A stretch of DNA of 56,874 bases from Cohnella phaseoli (GTDB lineage Bacteria > Bacillota > Bacilli > Paenibacillales > Paenibacillaceae). The stretch spans positions 1-56,874 of the forward strand of contig NZ_QRDZ01000047.1 in NCBI RefSeq assembly GCF_003386235.1, written 5' to 3'. Under the pieces are notes generated by a model. It was not told the origin of the DNA. It ran no database searches and saw nothing but the letters and a program-made list of their open reading frames with translations. Position numbers and translations under genes: made by a program. Below, piece by piece: positions 44,479 through 53,492 of the stretch (the first letter of the stretch is position 1; every line of letters begins with the position of its first letter).

Positions 44479-46707
44479 TTAGCGTTCGAGCGGAGTTCCT
44501 TCCAATACGCGTACGCCATAGGCGTCCAATTGTAACGACCATCCTTCGATCATGTCAGTGTCGCTCAACATGCGCAGAGATTCCGTCGGGTTCATCAAAT
44601 CGTTCACTTCCCACTTCATCGAATCCGTTTGAATGAAATGAGTATGTTTACTTCTGCTTAACCGCATCTCAACGCTCTTCTCGGCGCCGTCCGAATTGGC
44701 AACGTAGAGCAGCCAACGCTGTCCGTTTGTCCATAGAATCGCAATAATTCGAGAATCGTCGGCGATCATTCCAGTGTAACTGCAATCGCCGAATGCGACC
44801 GTTTTGTGATGCCGAAGCGGCAATAGGCGACGATAGAACGCTTCGTTGCCTAACTCGGCGCCATAGAAGGACATGAATCCGCCCTTCATGAAGGCAGCCA
44901 TTCCGACAAACACGCGATGAGCGTCTAACCCGAACGCTTCCCGGTTGAATTGACCTTGATGAAACCCCGCCCATTCGTGGGAATCGTGCGAGTCGGTATG
45001 ATGCACGACTTCGACGCCATCGGGGATCGCCGCTTCGGCTTCCTCCAGCCACTCTGCCAGGTCGCTCCATACGAGCGTGTTCTCCGAAGCTTTTCTCCAG
45101 AACTTGTCGGACATCCCGCGCGGATCTATAACGGTGGCCATCGCCGGATAAATCCAATGATAATCGTAGTTGTAGCGGTAAGGATGGTACCGGGCGACCA
45201 ACGGCCCGCAGCCCTCCGTATACATAATTTTGTGAGGATACTGTACGGCTACCTTAGCTCCGATCTCTTCGATCATACGATAACCCGCGTATAATGCCGC
45301 ATAAGGCGGCCTGTCGATCGTCGGATCCCAGTTGGGGAAGAAATTCCACGTCTGGGCATCGAGCCGAAAGCCGTCGACGTTAAGCACCCGGATCAGATGG
45401 ATCATTGCGTCGGCGATATGATGCTGAAGTTCGGGATTGGACAGATCGAACGATCGCGTGTATGTACGGGCGAAGTCGCCGTTCTCATGACGCGAGAACC
45501 ATTCCGGATGTCCCTCCAGGTAGGGCGAATCAAAGCGATAATTTCCCTCCGGCATGCACCAGTCCTTAGGTTCCTCTTCGAGCGGACCATGAAACACGAT
45601 ATCGATGATTACCTTGATTCCGGCCTTATGCGCGGCCTTTACCAGTTCGATTAACCCGGCTTGATCTCCGAATGTCGTCTCAATATCGTAGAAGTCGTAG
45701 ACCGAATAGGAAGGAAACGGAAATCTCGGCATAATCTCCAACGCATTGAAACCCAATTCACGGATATCTTCCAACCTCTGGATCACATCATGATAGCTCT
45801 CGAATACGGTACGCGCCATTTTCTCTCCGACCTGAATCTCGCAGATGCTTAATCCGCGACGGTCTTGAATCGGCTCTCCAGCGTACCGGTAAGGAGCAAA
45901 GGAGCTTGCCGCTTGCTTGACGGCATCGACCCTGTCGCCGACAAATCTACCGAAGTAGAACGTGCCGATTTCCACCGACTCTTCCGGCGCGAGTCGACAA
46001 GGGCAATATACCGTGCTCTCCCTCGTGACTTGATCGTCGATCCGCAGAAGCCGCGACTTCATCGGGAAAGTGTCGCTTACCCACCAAGTCAGCAGAGCGA
46101 CGCCTTCCTTAGCGTCATAGATGCCCATAATACCTGAACGATTACCTGGTTCATCCGCCCCATAAGGCGTCGCCCCTTCTGTTGCAAACTGCATCGGATT
46201 CGGATACTCGTCCAGCGGGCGGCGCGGTAAGTAGGGTAGCTCCACCTCGGGCGCGTACCCGGGCATTAAAATCTCGCAATCTCTGAGCCGATTGCGTCCC
46301 ATTCCTCCTAGCGTCCATTTGAGGGAGCGAACCACCCGGTCTGTCGTCCCCTTGTTCCTAAGCGCGACCCGCAAGGCCACGTCGGATCTCCCTATCCGGA
46401 AAGTAAGAGACATCTCCCATTCCCTGTCGATGGTCCGATTCAACGTCAATACGGCGTCCTCGTCCGCTTCGCCCGGCGAGAAAAATGCAGATAGGAGACA
46501 TCCATCCTCAGCACCGATGCGGTTCGTTCCCTGAACGCGAACCATCTGTCCGTCATTATTCGGACCGCTTTCGCCGTCCGTATCGAACTGAATAAGCGGC
46601 AGAGAAAACGTTAGCTCCTGACGTCCATTCCATCCCATTGATTTGAGCTCGCCCGTCGAAGCGTCATACCCGATGCGAATGCCTTGATGTTCGACATAGC
46701 TGATCAT
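44479..46707 (-). CDS. Cytoplasmic GH13-like (alpha-amylase family) enzyme
   Basis: 742 residues, no signal peptide. About 1-260 is a beta-sandwich domain. From about 290 the (beta/alpha)8 barrel carries the GH13 regions: I KVIIDIVFHG, II VDGFRLDAQTW (nucleophile D450), III IMYTEGCGPL (acid E498), and IV VVHHTDSHDSHEW (stabiliser D572 or D575). Region I has VFHG where typical enzymes have DVVxNH, so substrate contacts differ. It most likely acts on imported oligosaccharides. It is the first gene after lacI and has an operator 157-172 bp upstream of its start. Confidence 0.87.
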   Translation of the reverse strand: MISYVEHQGIRIGYDASTGELKSMGWNGRQELTFSLPLIQFDTDGESGPNNDGQMVRVQGTNRIGAEDGCLLSAFFSPGEADEDAVLTLNRTIDREWEMSLTFRIGRSDVALRVALRNKGTTDRVVRSLKWTLGGMGRNRLRDCEILMPGYAPEVELPYLPRRPLDEYPNPMQFATEGATPYGADEPGNRSGIMGIYDAKEGVALLTWWVSDTFPMKSRLLRIDDQVTRESTVYCPCRLAPEESVEIGTFYFGRFVGDRVDAVKQAASSFAPYRYAGEPIQDRRGLSICEIQVGEKMARTVFESYHDVIQRLEDIRELGFNALEIMPRFPFPSYSVYDFYDIETTFGDQAGLIELVKAAHKAGIKVIIDIVFHGPLEEEPKDWCMPEGNYRFDSPYLEGHPEWFSRHENGDFARTYTRSFDLSNPELQHHIADAMIHLIRVLNVDGFRLDAQTWNFFPNWDPTIDRPPYAALYAGYRMIEEIGAKVAVQYPHKIMYTEGCGPLVARYHPYRYNYDYHWIYPAMATVIDPRGMSDKFWRKASENTLVWSDLAEWLEEAEAAIPDGVEVVHHTDSHDSHEWAGFHQGQFNREAFGLDAHRVFVGMAAFMKGGFMSFYGAELGNEAFYRRLLPLRHHKTVAFGDCSYTGMIADDSRIIAILWTNGQRWLLYVANSDGAEKSVEMRLSRSKHTHFIQTDSMKWEVNDLMNPTESLRMLSDTDMIEGWSLQLDAYGVRVLEGTPLER

Positions 46708-46863
46708 TTATTTTCCTACTTCCCGGAATGTCTCCGCGTACGCGGGCGGATCGTTTTTCTACACCATTCCTCAATGATATCGCTATCATAAAGTAATGAC
46801 TTTCAAGCTGATTCTCATGGGATCAGATCTTCAAAATTAGCTCAATAACAGGAATCACACAAA

Positions 46864-46879
46864 ATGATTGCGCAACCAT
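46864..46879. promoter_or_regulatory. LacI-family operator before the GH13 gene
   Basis: ATGATTGCGCAACCAT, matching ATGGTTGCGCAACCAT at 15 of 16 positions and sharing the arms with the sites at 44436 and 48012. Confidence 0.72.
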
Positions 46880-46946
46880 TTGTTTCATCATATCGAGGCC
46901 AATTCGCTTTGTCAATAGTCAAATCGGCATAACTCATTATCCATTA

Positions 46947-47981
46947 TTAGATCTGTGTATGGGCTGTACTTTCTCTAATGAGCAGCGCTGGTTTAAGCGT
47001 AATATTGCTGTTATCCTCATCGCCATTGATTTTTTTTACAAGTAATTGGACGGCAGCCTCCCCAACCTTGTACTGCGGGTGGGATACTGTCGTAAGCCGC
47101 GGGTAGATCTGATCTCCGATACTGATCCCGTCAACGCCGATTACCGAAAGTTCTTCAGGGATTTTGACGCCTAAGCGGTGAGCGGCGTGAATCGCTCCGA
47201 CTGCCAGCAGATCGTTGCCGGCGAAGATCGCGGTCGGACGGGGTTCCATACGCAGCAAACGGGAAGCCGCTTCCTCCGCTAGCTTGACACTTTCGAACCG
47301 AATCAGCTCAATTCTCGCGGAATCGAATGGCAGATCATATTTATGATGGGCATCTTTATAGGCCCGCAGGCGTTCAATCCATACGTTGGCATCCCGCTCT
47401 AAGGAAATATGGGCGATTCTCCGATGCCCGAGCTCGCACAAATGACTCATCGCGATACGTCCGGCCAAGTAATTATCGACTTCTATGCACGACAAAATCG
47501 TCGATCGCGGATTGGGATCCATAAGGACGATCGGAATGCTTTTTTGCTTTAATTGTGACAGTTCCTCTAGATGAGCATGGAATTTCTCTTGCAGCTTCAA
47601 TGAATCGAATTCGATCGACGTGACAACGATCCCGTCCACTCGTTTCTCCAGCAGCAGCTCCAGATTCTGTGTCGCCGTATCGTAGTCTTGCGCATTGCAA
47701 ATGATGACGTTCTTGCCAAGAGAGCGTGCCATCGTCTCGAGACCGAGTATGAATTCGGGATAGTACGGATTGGCGACGTTCGATAGCAAAAGACCGATCG
47801 TATCTGTTCGATTGGTCACTAGGCTCCTCGCTATGCTATTCGGCTTAAAATTCAATTCTTCGATCGCTCTCGTAACCTTCGCCCGTGTGGCAGGTTTTAC
47901 TTGCTCAGGAGAACTGATTACCCGAGATACGGTAATGGGGGACACTCCGGCGAGTTTTGCGACATCCTTCATAGTAATCAT
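46947..47981 (-). CDS. LacI-family transcriptional regulator
   Basis: 344 residues from the ATG at 47981 (MITMKDVAKLAGVSPITVSR), which has GGAGAG four bases upstream; a start 4 codons earlier is also possible. The HTH at the N-terminus is followed by the hinge helix and a ribose-binding-protein-like effector domain (IGLLLSNVANPYYPEFILGL, RVDGIVVTSIEF, FAGNDLLAVGAIHAAH, LSVIGVDGISIGDQIYPRLT). A palindrome lies on its own promoter and before the two structural promoters, so it probably represses itself and the glycosidase/transport operon until sugar is bound. Confidence 0.92.
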   Translation of the reverse strand: MITMKDVAKLAGVSPITVSRVISSPEQVKPATRAKVTRAIEELNFKPNSIARSLVTNRTDTIGLLLSNVANPYYPEFILGLETMARSLGKNVIICNAQDYDTATQNLELLLEKRVDGIVVTSIEFDSLKLQEKFHAHLEELSQLKQKSIPIVLMDPNPRSTILSCIEVDNYLAGRIAMSHLCELGHRRIAHISLERDANVWIERLRAYKDAHHKYDLPFDSARIELIRFESVKLAEEAASRLLRMEPRPTAIFAGNDLLAVGAIHAAHRLGVKIPEELSVIGVDGISIGDQIYPRLTTVSHPQYKVGEAAVQLLVKKINGDEDNSNITLKPALLIRESTAHTQI

Positions 47982-48011
47982 AAGGCTCTCCATCCTGCTC
48001 TTGCAACAATA

Positions 48012-48027
48012 ATGGTTGCGTTATCAT
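48012..48027. promoter_or_regulatory. LacI-family operator on the lacI-type promoter
   Basis: ATGGTTGCGTTATCAT, same arms as the other two sites with one mismatch (ATCAT for ACCAT). It lies just downstream of the -10 at 48032-48037 (minus strand), over the predicted transcription start. Confidence 0.75.
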
Positions 48028-48031
48028 TCTT

Positions 48032-48060
48032 ATGATAATTTGATTTTAATCGGGTGTCAA
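48032..48060 (-). promoter_or_regulatory. Sigma-A-type promoter of the lacI-type gene
   Basis: On the minus strand: -35 TTGACA (perfect, 48060-48055), 17-bp spacer, -10 TATCAT (48037-48032, 5 of 6). Confidence 0.72.
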
Positions 48061-48182
48061 ATCCCCTGCTCCCGTCGAGCGATAGGGTTTGGCATCCGCA
48101 ACAACCTCGACGCATATTTCTCCGTCCCCCCGCCCCATACTACAAGGAAAAAATCTCCTTGCAGATATGGAGGGCAACTTCA

Positions 48183-48557
48183 ATGGCAGAACGGACAATT
48201 GTCGCTTACTTCAAAACTCCGGGGGAAGCGGAACAAGCGGTCGACAGGATGCAGGCGCTGCGATTGACCAATCATTCCATCGAACGTAACGGCGGCGGCT
48301 ATCCCGATGGCGACGCTCCGCAGGCGGGCAATCTTGAGTTTTCGCTGTTTGCAGGTTTCCCCGGGGCAAGCTACCTGGCACTCGGGAGCAACTTTATTCC
48401 CTCCGCCGGAATGCTGGCCGCCGCCAACATCAGTGCTGGCGGTTTCAGTTCGGACGGTTACACAAACGGCCGGGATCTTGTGCTGACTGCAACTGTGGAT
48501 GAGGACGACTACGAGCAGGCGCTGCAAATCGTGGAGGAATCCGGCGGCAGCAGATAA
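48183..48557 (+). CDS. Small hypothetical protein, YflT-like general-stress-type N-terminus
   Basis: 124 residues from the ATG at 48183, preceded by GGAGGG. The start MAERTIVAYFKTPGEAEQAV resembles the ferredoxin-like start of YflT/GspM-type stress proteins (strand, then helix with EA..AV..L). The end ATVDEDDYEQALQIVEESGG has the matching strand-helix. The middle (FAGFPGASYLALGSN to NISAGGFSSDGY) is Gly/Ala-rich. It stands alone between the lacI-type gene and the YesN gene. A truncated copy of its first codons is present at 32484-32613. Function not known. Confidence 0.8.
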   Translation: MAERTIVAYFKTPGEAEQAVDRMQALRLTNHSIERNGGGYPDGDAPQAGNLEFSLFAGFPGASYLALGSNFIPSAGMLAAANISAGGFSSDGYTNGRDLVLTATVDEDDYEQALQIVEESGGSR

Positions 48558-48568
48558 GTCAAAAACAA

Positions 48569-48620
48569 AACGAAGCCCGATCTGTGCATGACACGCAGAG
48601 CGGGCTTTCGTTGTTATTAT
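48569..48620. terminator. Bidirectional terminator between the 48183 gene and yesN-type gene
   Basis: AACGAAGCCCG pairs with CGGGCTTTCGTT (one bulge) with an inner CTGTGC/ GCAGAG-like arm; TTGTTATTATT on the right and TTTTGTTTTT on the minus strand. Confidence 0.75.
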
Positions 48621-49804
48621 TCCTGCTCGACGGGGATAGCCCCGTTGGCGTTCTGGCGATACTCTGAAGGGGTCAGGCCGCTCTTCTTGCGAAAAATTTG
48701 CGAAAAATGGCGCATATCCGGGTAGCCGACGCGCTCGGAGATGTCCGCGATCTTCAGCTCGGATTCCCGCAGCAGCTCCATCGCCCGCTCCAAACGCAGT
48801 TGCGTGATGTAATCTTTAAATCCATTGCCGGTTTTCTGCTTAAACAGTTGGCTGAAATAAATCGGGTTCAAATAGACAATCGAGGCTACCTTCTCCAGAG
48901 AGAGATCGGCTGCATAATGCCCAGCAATATATTGAAGCGCGACTTCAATCGCCTGGTCTCCGCCGCTGGCGTAATGGTCGTACACTTGAGTGGCTGCGGC
49001 CTTCCTCATCCGCTGCATCTCCGCGGGAACCTGTCTGAAGTCGGAAAGCCGATCAGTATGCTGAACTTGGAACGGCGCTTTGAGATACCGTTTAAGATGG
49101 CTTCTCAGTTGATCGACAATCCGATGCGGAGAGCCTTCCTCACGCAGCGTCACGAGCCCGAGCAAGCTCTTGGCGTCGATGCTGGCGACAAATCCGCTCC
49201 CTTCCGATTCGATCAACTCGGTAAGTACATTTTCTACAATAAAATGCTCCAGCTTCATGTCGCGCTCGCTCTCCATGCGAACCATGACGAGATGGAAGCT
49301 GGGATGATTTTCGATAAACGGCTTTAGGTCAATGCCCCCCAGATCCAGTCCCGAAGCCCAGCGTGCAAATACGGCTTCCCTCAACAGACGCAGATTGCTC
49401 TTCAGCAAATGGGTCTCTTGGTTACGCGTGTTCTCCTCGGCAATCTCCTCGCCCAGCTTAGCGATCAGTTGGATCAAGCTGTCCTTGCCGATCGGCTTGA
49501 GCAAATAATCTTTGGCCCCCAGCCGAACCGCTTCGCGAGCGTAGGCAAACTCGGAATAGGCCGAGATGACGACCCATTTCACATGAGCATGGCTCTTGCG
49601 GGAAATTTCCATCAGCTCAAGACCGGTCATTCCGGGCATCAAAACGTCGGTAAGCACAAGATCGATCGTCTCGGTCTTCAGCAGATCGACGGCTCCCTCC
49701 GGACTTCCGGCCAAGAATACGCCATGCTCAGGAAACTGGTTGCGAATCGTGCGTTCAATTCCGCTGCGGATGACGCTTTCGTCGTCAACGACAAGAATAT
49801 TCAC
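48617..49804 (-). CDS. YesN-type response regulator (REC + AraC HTH)
   Basis: 395 residues. The receiver domain (about 1-120) has VVDDE at the start, the phospho-acceptor in DLVLTDVLMPGMTG and the K in YLLKPIG. After a linker (about 120-285) the AraC-type DNA-binding domain has SLEKVASIVYLNPIYFSQLF then LRLERAMELLRESELKIADI and GYPDMRHFSQIFRKKSGLTP. It is the last gene of an operon with the sensor kinase and ABC genes (4-bp gap to the kinase gene), so it most likely controls transcription of the operon itself in response to the sugar sensed by the kinase. Confidence 0.94.
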   Translation of the reverse strand: MNILVVDDESVIRSGIERTIRNQFPEHGVFLAGSPEGAVDLLKTETIDLVLTDVLMPGMTGLELMEISRKSHAHVKWVVISAYSEFAYAREAVRLGAKDYLLKPIGKDSLIQLIAKLGEEIAEENTRNQETHLLKSNLRLLREAVFARWASGLDLGGIDLKPFIENHPSFHLVMVRMESERDMKLEHFIVENVLTELIESEGSGFVASIDAKSLLGLVTLREEGSPHRIVDQLRSHLKRYLKAPFQVQHTDRLSDFRQVPAEMQRMRKAAATQVYDHYASGGDQAIEVALQYIAGHYAADLSLEKVASIVYLNPIYFSQLFKQKTGNGFKDYITQLRLERAMELLRESELKIADISERVGYPDMRHFSQIFRKKSGLTPSEYRQNANGAIPVEQE

Positions 49805-49808
49805 GAAG

Positions 49809-51608
49809 CTACCCCCTTTCGGGCGGAATGGGAATCGTTACGATAACCTTGGTTCCTTCATTTAGACGGCTCGCAATCCCGATGCCGTAGTTTTCCCCGA
49901 ACATGAGACGAATGCGCAGATGCACGTTTTGCAAGCCGATTCCTCGCCGTCCGGTCCCGCCATGTTCTCCGCTTTCCAGCTCCCGCCGCGAAGAGCCGCT
50001 CTCTTCAAGAGTACGCGAAATATGTTCAAGAGCCGTCTCTTCCATGCCGACGCCGTTATCTTCAACTATAATTTCCAGGTTGCCGTCGCGTTCCTGAGAC
50101 GAAATGCGCAGCAGGCCCGGGCGATCGAGCGGCTCAAGACCGTACTTGACGGCGTTCTCGACAATCGGCTGAAGGAACATCTTCGGAACCTCTAGCTCGA
50201 GCCAGCGATCCTCGATCGCAAACTCGGTGTGAACCCGGCCCCCAAGCCGAGTCTGGATAATGGTTAAATAATGACGAAGCTGCTCCAGCTCCCTCCGCAA
50301 CGGAGCGCGAGAGGCTTCCTCCCACTCGCTGCCATAGCGAAAAATTTGCGACAACGCCAAGATCACCTTGCCAAGACGATCGTTCTCGCGTTCGTCCAGC
50401 ATCCAGTAGATCATATCCAGCGTATTAAATAGAAAATGAGGATTCACCTGAGACTGGAGCGCCTGTAGCTGAGCGTTTTTCTCGCTGATCGAGGCTAATT
50501 TGATCCGTTCGATCAATTCGTCCATCTGGTTCACCATTCGGTTAAAAGAGCTGACGAGCACGTTCAACTCCTGATACGACTGTACGCGCACCTGCCCTTT
50601 GAAATTGCCCAGCTCGACCTGCTTCATCTGCTGAATCAATCTCTTGAACGGAGAAGAGAAGGAACGCGACACGAAGGTCGCCAGTAAGGTAGCCGCAAAA
50701 ACAAGCACGATGACGACGGACAGGAGAAACCGCCGCGTCTCCCTCAGTTCCAGCTGCAGGTCCCGCTTAGGCGTAATTCCGATGACCGTCCAGTCCGCCA
50801 TGTCGATGCCGGCCGCCGTGATCATCGCTTCCTTCTGTTCCGTAAGCAGCACTTCCCCCGGCTTAAGCGGGCCGGGCCACCCGAGCGGAATTCGGTCCAT
50901 ATCGCTCTGAACAGGGTTCGTCCGAATAATCTCCACGCCGTCGGCGGCTTGAATGACAACGTTGCTGCCAGGTCCCAGACTGGCGTTCCTGAGTGCGGAA
51001 GCAATAGCGTCGGCATCGGTCTCGATCAGCACGATCCCCACCGACTTAAGCGCGCTCAGCTCGAACAGTTGGCGACCGAACGCAAAGACCGGCTTGTCGA
51101 TTCCTCCGCTCATAAGCGAATGAGGATAGACGCCCAACCAGATCATCTCTCCGGTAGATCGCTGCAGCCGAGTGTACCATTCCTGCTCGGAGTGGTCCCT
51201 TACGGTCGCTCCGACCGAACGATCGAAGCTGTATACTTTTCCACGGTTAGTGACAATATGAATCCCGACAATGTCGTTGCGGGAATAAAAGATGGCGCCG
51301 AGAATATCGGTTATTCTGCGCTCTAGATTGACGCCTTCTACCGATTGCTCGGAGGAGCGATCGCGGAGCAGCCGCATCAGTTCGTTGTTGGAGTTAAGCG
51401 ATTTGGTGACGCTGTCGTACCCTTTGAGCATCAAGTCGAATAAGCCGACCGTCTGCGAAATATTTTTCTCGGCCACGACGCTCATCTTGTCGCGAATTTG
51501 CTCGGTTGCTCGCTGATAGTAGACAAAGCTGACGATCAGAAGCAGACCCAGCATGCTGAAAAGGAATATTAGAAAAAGTCGTCCGTGAATAGATCGGAAG
51601 TTTATCAT
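49809..51608 (-). CDS. YesM-type sensor histidine kinase
   Basis: 599 residues. Membrane helices at about 10-30 and 295-315 flank an extracellular dCache-like sensor (about 35-290). A HAMP domain follows (PFKRLIQQMKQVELGNFKGQ) and then the His_kinase domain with QSQVNPHFLFNTLDMIYWML, holding the phospho-histidine, and an HATPase with QPIVENAVKYGLEPL and EDNGVGM. It phosphorylates the adjacent YesN protein. In related systems the sensor or its binding protein detects extracellular oligosaccharide. It lies 9 bp after the permease gene. Confidence 0.94.
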   Translation of the reverse strand: MINFRSIHGRLFLIFLFSMLGLLLIVSFVYYQRATEQIRDKMSVVAEKNISQTVGLFDLMLKGYDSVTKSLNSNNELMRLLRDRSSEQSVEGVNLERRITDILGAIFYSRNDIVGIHIVTNRGKVYSFDRSVGATVRDHSEQEWYTRLQRSTGEMIWLGVYPHSLMSGGIDKPVFAFGRQLFELSALKSVGIVLIETDADAIASALRNASLGPGSNVVIQAADGVEIIRTNPVQSDMDRIPLGWPGPLKPGEVLLTEQKEAMITAAGIDMADWTVIGITPKRDLQLELRETRRFLLSVVIVLVFAATLLATFVSRSFSSPFKRLIQQMKQVELGNFKGQVRVQSYQELNVLVSSFNRMVNQMDELIERIKLASISEKNAQLQALQSQVNPHFLFNTLDMIYWMLDERENDRLGKVILALSQIFRYGSEWEEASRAPLRRELEQLRHYLTIIQTRLGGRVHTEFAIEDRWLELEVPKMFLQPIVENAVKYGLEPLDRPGLLRISSQERDGNLEIIVEDNGVGMEETALEHISRTLEESGSSRRELESGEHGGTGRRGIGLQNVHLRIRLMFGENYGIGIASRLNEGTKVIVTIPIPPERG

Positions 51609-51617
51609 CCTTCCATG

Positions 51618-52502
51618 TTACCCCTTTACCGCGCCGGCTACCATCCCCTTCGTTATTTTCTCCGCCAGCAGGAAGTAAATGACGAGGACCGGCAAAGCGC
51701 CCAGGACAAGGAACGCGCCAATGGCGCCGTAGTTAACCGAATATTGGCTGACGAAGCTGTACACGCCGAACGGCAGCGTCTTGAGCTTCTCCGAAGAAAT
51801 AAACGTAGCCGCCAAAATATACTCGTTCCAAACATTGATGAACGCCAGAATACAGACGGTCATCACCGGAGGAATGGAGACGGGCAGCACGATGGAGCCG
51901 AAAATTCGGAACACTCCCGCGCCGTCCACAATCGCCGACTCCTCGATCTCCGTCGGAATCGTCCTCATAAATCCGCTCAGAATAAATACGGCGATCGGCG
52001 TCTGGAAGGCGATATAGGGTAGAATCAGCGACAGGTGCGTATTCAGAATGTTGATATTTTTGAAAATAAGCATCAGCGGCAGCAGCGTCGACTGCAGCGG
52101 AATCATCATCCCTAGCAAGAAGATCAGCAGAACGACTTGACCGTATTTCCAGCGAAAACGGGTAATCGCGAACGCCGTCAACGAAGCGAGCAAAATAATG
52201 CACAGCATCGTCACGATCGTAACGAACCCGCTGTTGTACAGATACTTCCAATAGTTCCCGCTGTCGATCGCGGCGGAATAGTTGCTCCACTGCCAGACGG
52301 CAGGCAAGGAAAAAAAGCTGCCCGATAGAATCTCCTCATTCGTCTTAAGCGAGTAGATAAGCAGCCAGACGAGCGGATACAGCTGCGTGACGAGCAGAAT
52401 ACCGAAAAGCGCGAATACGGCCATTTTGCCGACGGATATTCGACGTTTGTTCCGGGCCACGACGACAGGCGCGTCCTTCTTCAGACTTAACGTTTGATTC
52501 AT
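51618..52502 (-). CDS. Carbohydrate ABC transporter permease (MalG type)
   Basis: 294 residues with six helices. The EAA loop is EESAIVDGAGVFRIFGSIVL and the protein ends ITKGMVAGAVKG. The N-terminal extension (about 1-25, KKDAPVVVARNKRRISVGK) is basic and cytosolic. It pairs with the permease upstream (16-bp gap). Confidence 0.92.
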   Translation of the reverse strand: MNQTLSLKKDAPVVVARNKRRISVGKMAVFALFGILLVTQLYPLVWLLIYSLKTNEEILSGSFFSLPAVWQWSNYSAAIDSGNYWKYLYNSGFVTIVTMLCIILLASLTAFAITRFRWKYGQVVLLIFLLGMMIPLQSTLLPLMLIFKNINILNTHLSLILPYIAFQTPIAVFILSGFMRTIPTEIEESAIVDGAGVFRIFGSIVLPVSIPPVMTVCILAFINVWNEYILAATFISSEKLKTLPFGVYSFVSQYSVNYGAIGAFLVLGALPVLVIYFLLAEKITKGMVAGAVKG

Positions 52503-52518
52503 GCGGAGCGCCTCCTTT

Positions 52519-53439
52519 TTACGAGAATCGTTTGTCCAGCCGGTTGAACAGCAGGTTGATGACTACGGTTGCCGCCAGGCAGACGACGACCAGGAATGAA
52601 GCGATCGCGCTTCCATAGCCGTACTTCATGGAGAGAAAGCTCATATTGTACATATAGCTGGCCAGAACGTTGGTCGCGTTCGCAGGACCGCCGCCCGTCA
52701 TGACCATGATCAGATCGAACGACTGCAGCGAGCCGATAAACGAGAGCACAACGGAGATTTTGAAAATCGGGACGATTAGGGGCAGTGTAATGTATCGATC
52801 GGCTTTGAAGCCGGAAGCGCCGTCGATTTTCGCCGCCTCGTAAATATCGGACGGGATGTTCTGGATTCCGGTGAATTGAATGAGAATGTGATAACCGAGA
52901 TACTGCCACAACGCGACGACGATAATCGCGTAGATCGCAATCTTCGGCTCGGTCAGCCAGGAATGCGTCCAGGAATCCAGTCCGAGCTTAATTAAGATTT
53001 GGTTGATCATGCCCCCCATGGGAGCCGGGTTGTAGATCGTTTTCCAGAGCTGGCCGATGACGGCTACCGACAGGATGACGGGCAGAAAGTAGCTCGATAC
53101 AAGAAAGCCTGTGCGACGCACGAAACGACTGATCAGAATCGCCACGAACAAAGCGACCGGCAGTTGAATAAGCATGGAAAATCCCGCAAGAAGGAACGTT
53201 CGACCTACCGCAGGCCATAGTAGGGAATCGTTCGTGAACATTTTTTGGAAATTAGCCAAACCGACGAACTTCGCTTCGCCGATTCCGTTCCAGTCGAGCA
53301 TCCCGTTGTATACGGAGACGAGGATCGGAGCGAACACCAGACATACGTACAACAGCAGACACGGCAGCACGAACGCCGCGATCGTCCACCAGGATACTCT
53401 TAACACCTTCAAGGCTCCCGCCCCCTTCAAGCGATACAT
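52519..53439 (-). CDS. Carbohydrate ABC transporter permease (MalF type)
   Basis: 306 residues. Six helices; EAA loop DIYEAAKIDGASGFKADRYI followed by TLPLIVPIFKISV. It makes up the channel with the MalG-type subunit. It begins 53 bp after the binding-protein stop, with a hairpin at 53451-53473 in between. Confidence 0.92.
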   Translation of the reverse strand: MYRLKGAGALKVLRVSWWTIAAFVLPCLLLYVCLVFAPILVSVYNGMLDWNGIGEAKFVGLANFQKMFTNDSLLWPAVGRTFLLAGFSMLIQLPVALFVAILISRFVRRTGFLVSSYFLPVILSVAVIGQLWKTIYNPAPMGGMINQILIKLGLDSWTHSWLTEPKIAIYAIIVVALWQYLGYHILIQFTGIQNIPSDIYEAAKIDGASGFKADRYITLPLIVPIFKISVVLSFIGSLQSFDLIMVMTGGGPANATNVLASYMYNMSFLSMKYGYGSAIASFLVVVCLAATVVINLLFNRLDKRFS

Positions 53440-53450
53440 CGATGACGAAA

Positions 53451-53473
53451 GAGGGGCGCGAACGCGCCCCCTC
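53451..53473 (-). promoter_or_regulatory. GC-rich intercistronic hairpin after the binding-protein gene
   Basis: GAGGGGCG (53451-53458) pairs with CGCCCCCTC (53465-53473) with one bulged C and a 6-base loop. On the minus strand TTTCG follows, a short U-run. It may weaken transcription into the permeases or protect the binding-protein mRNA. Confidence 0.6.
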
Positions 53474-53492
53474 CGTTCTTGGTCGACGGATG

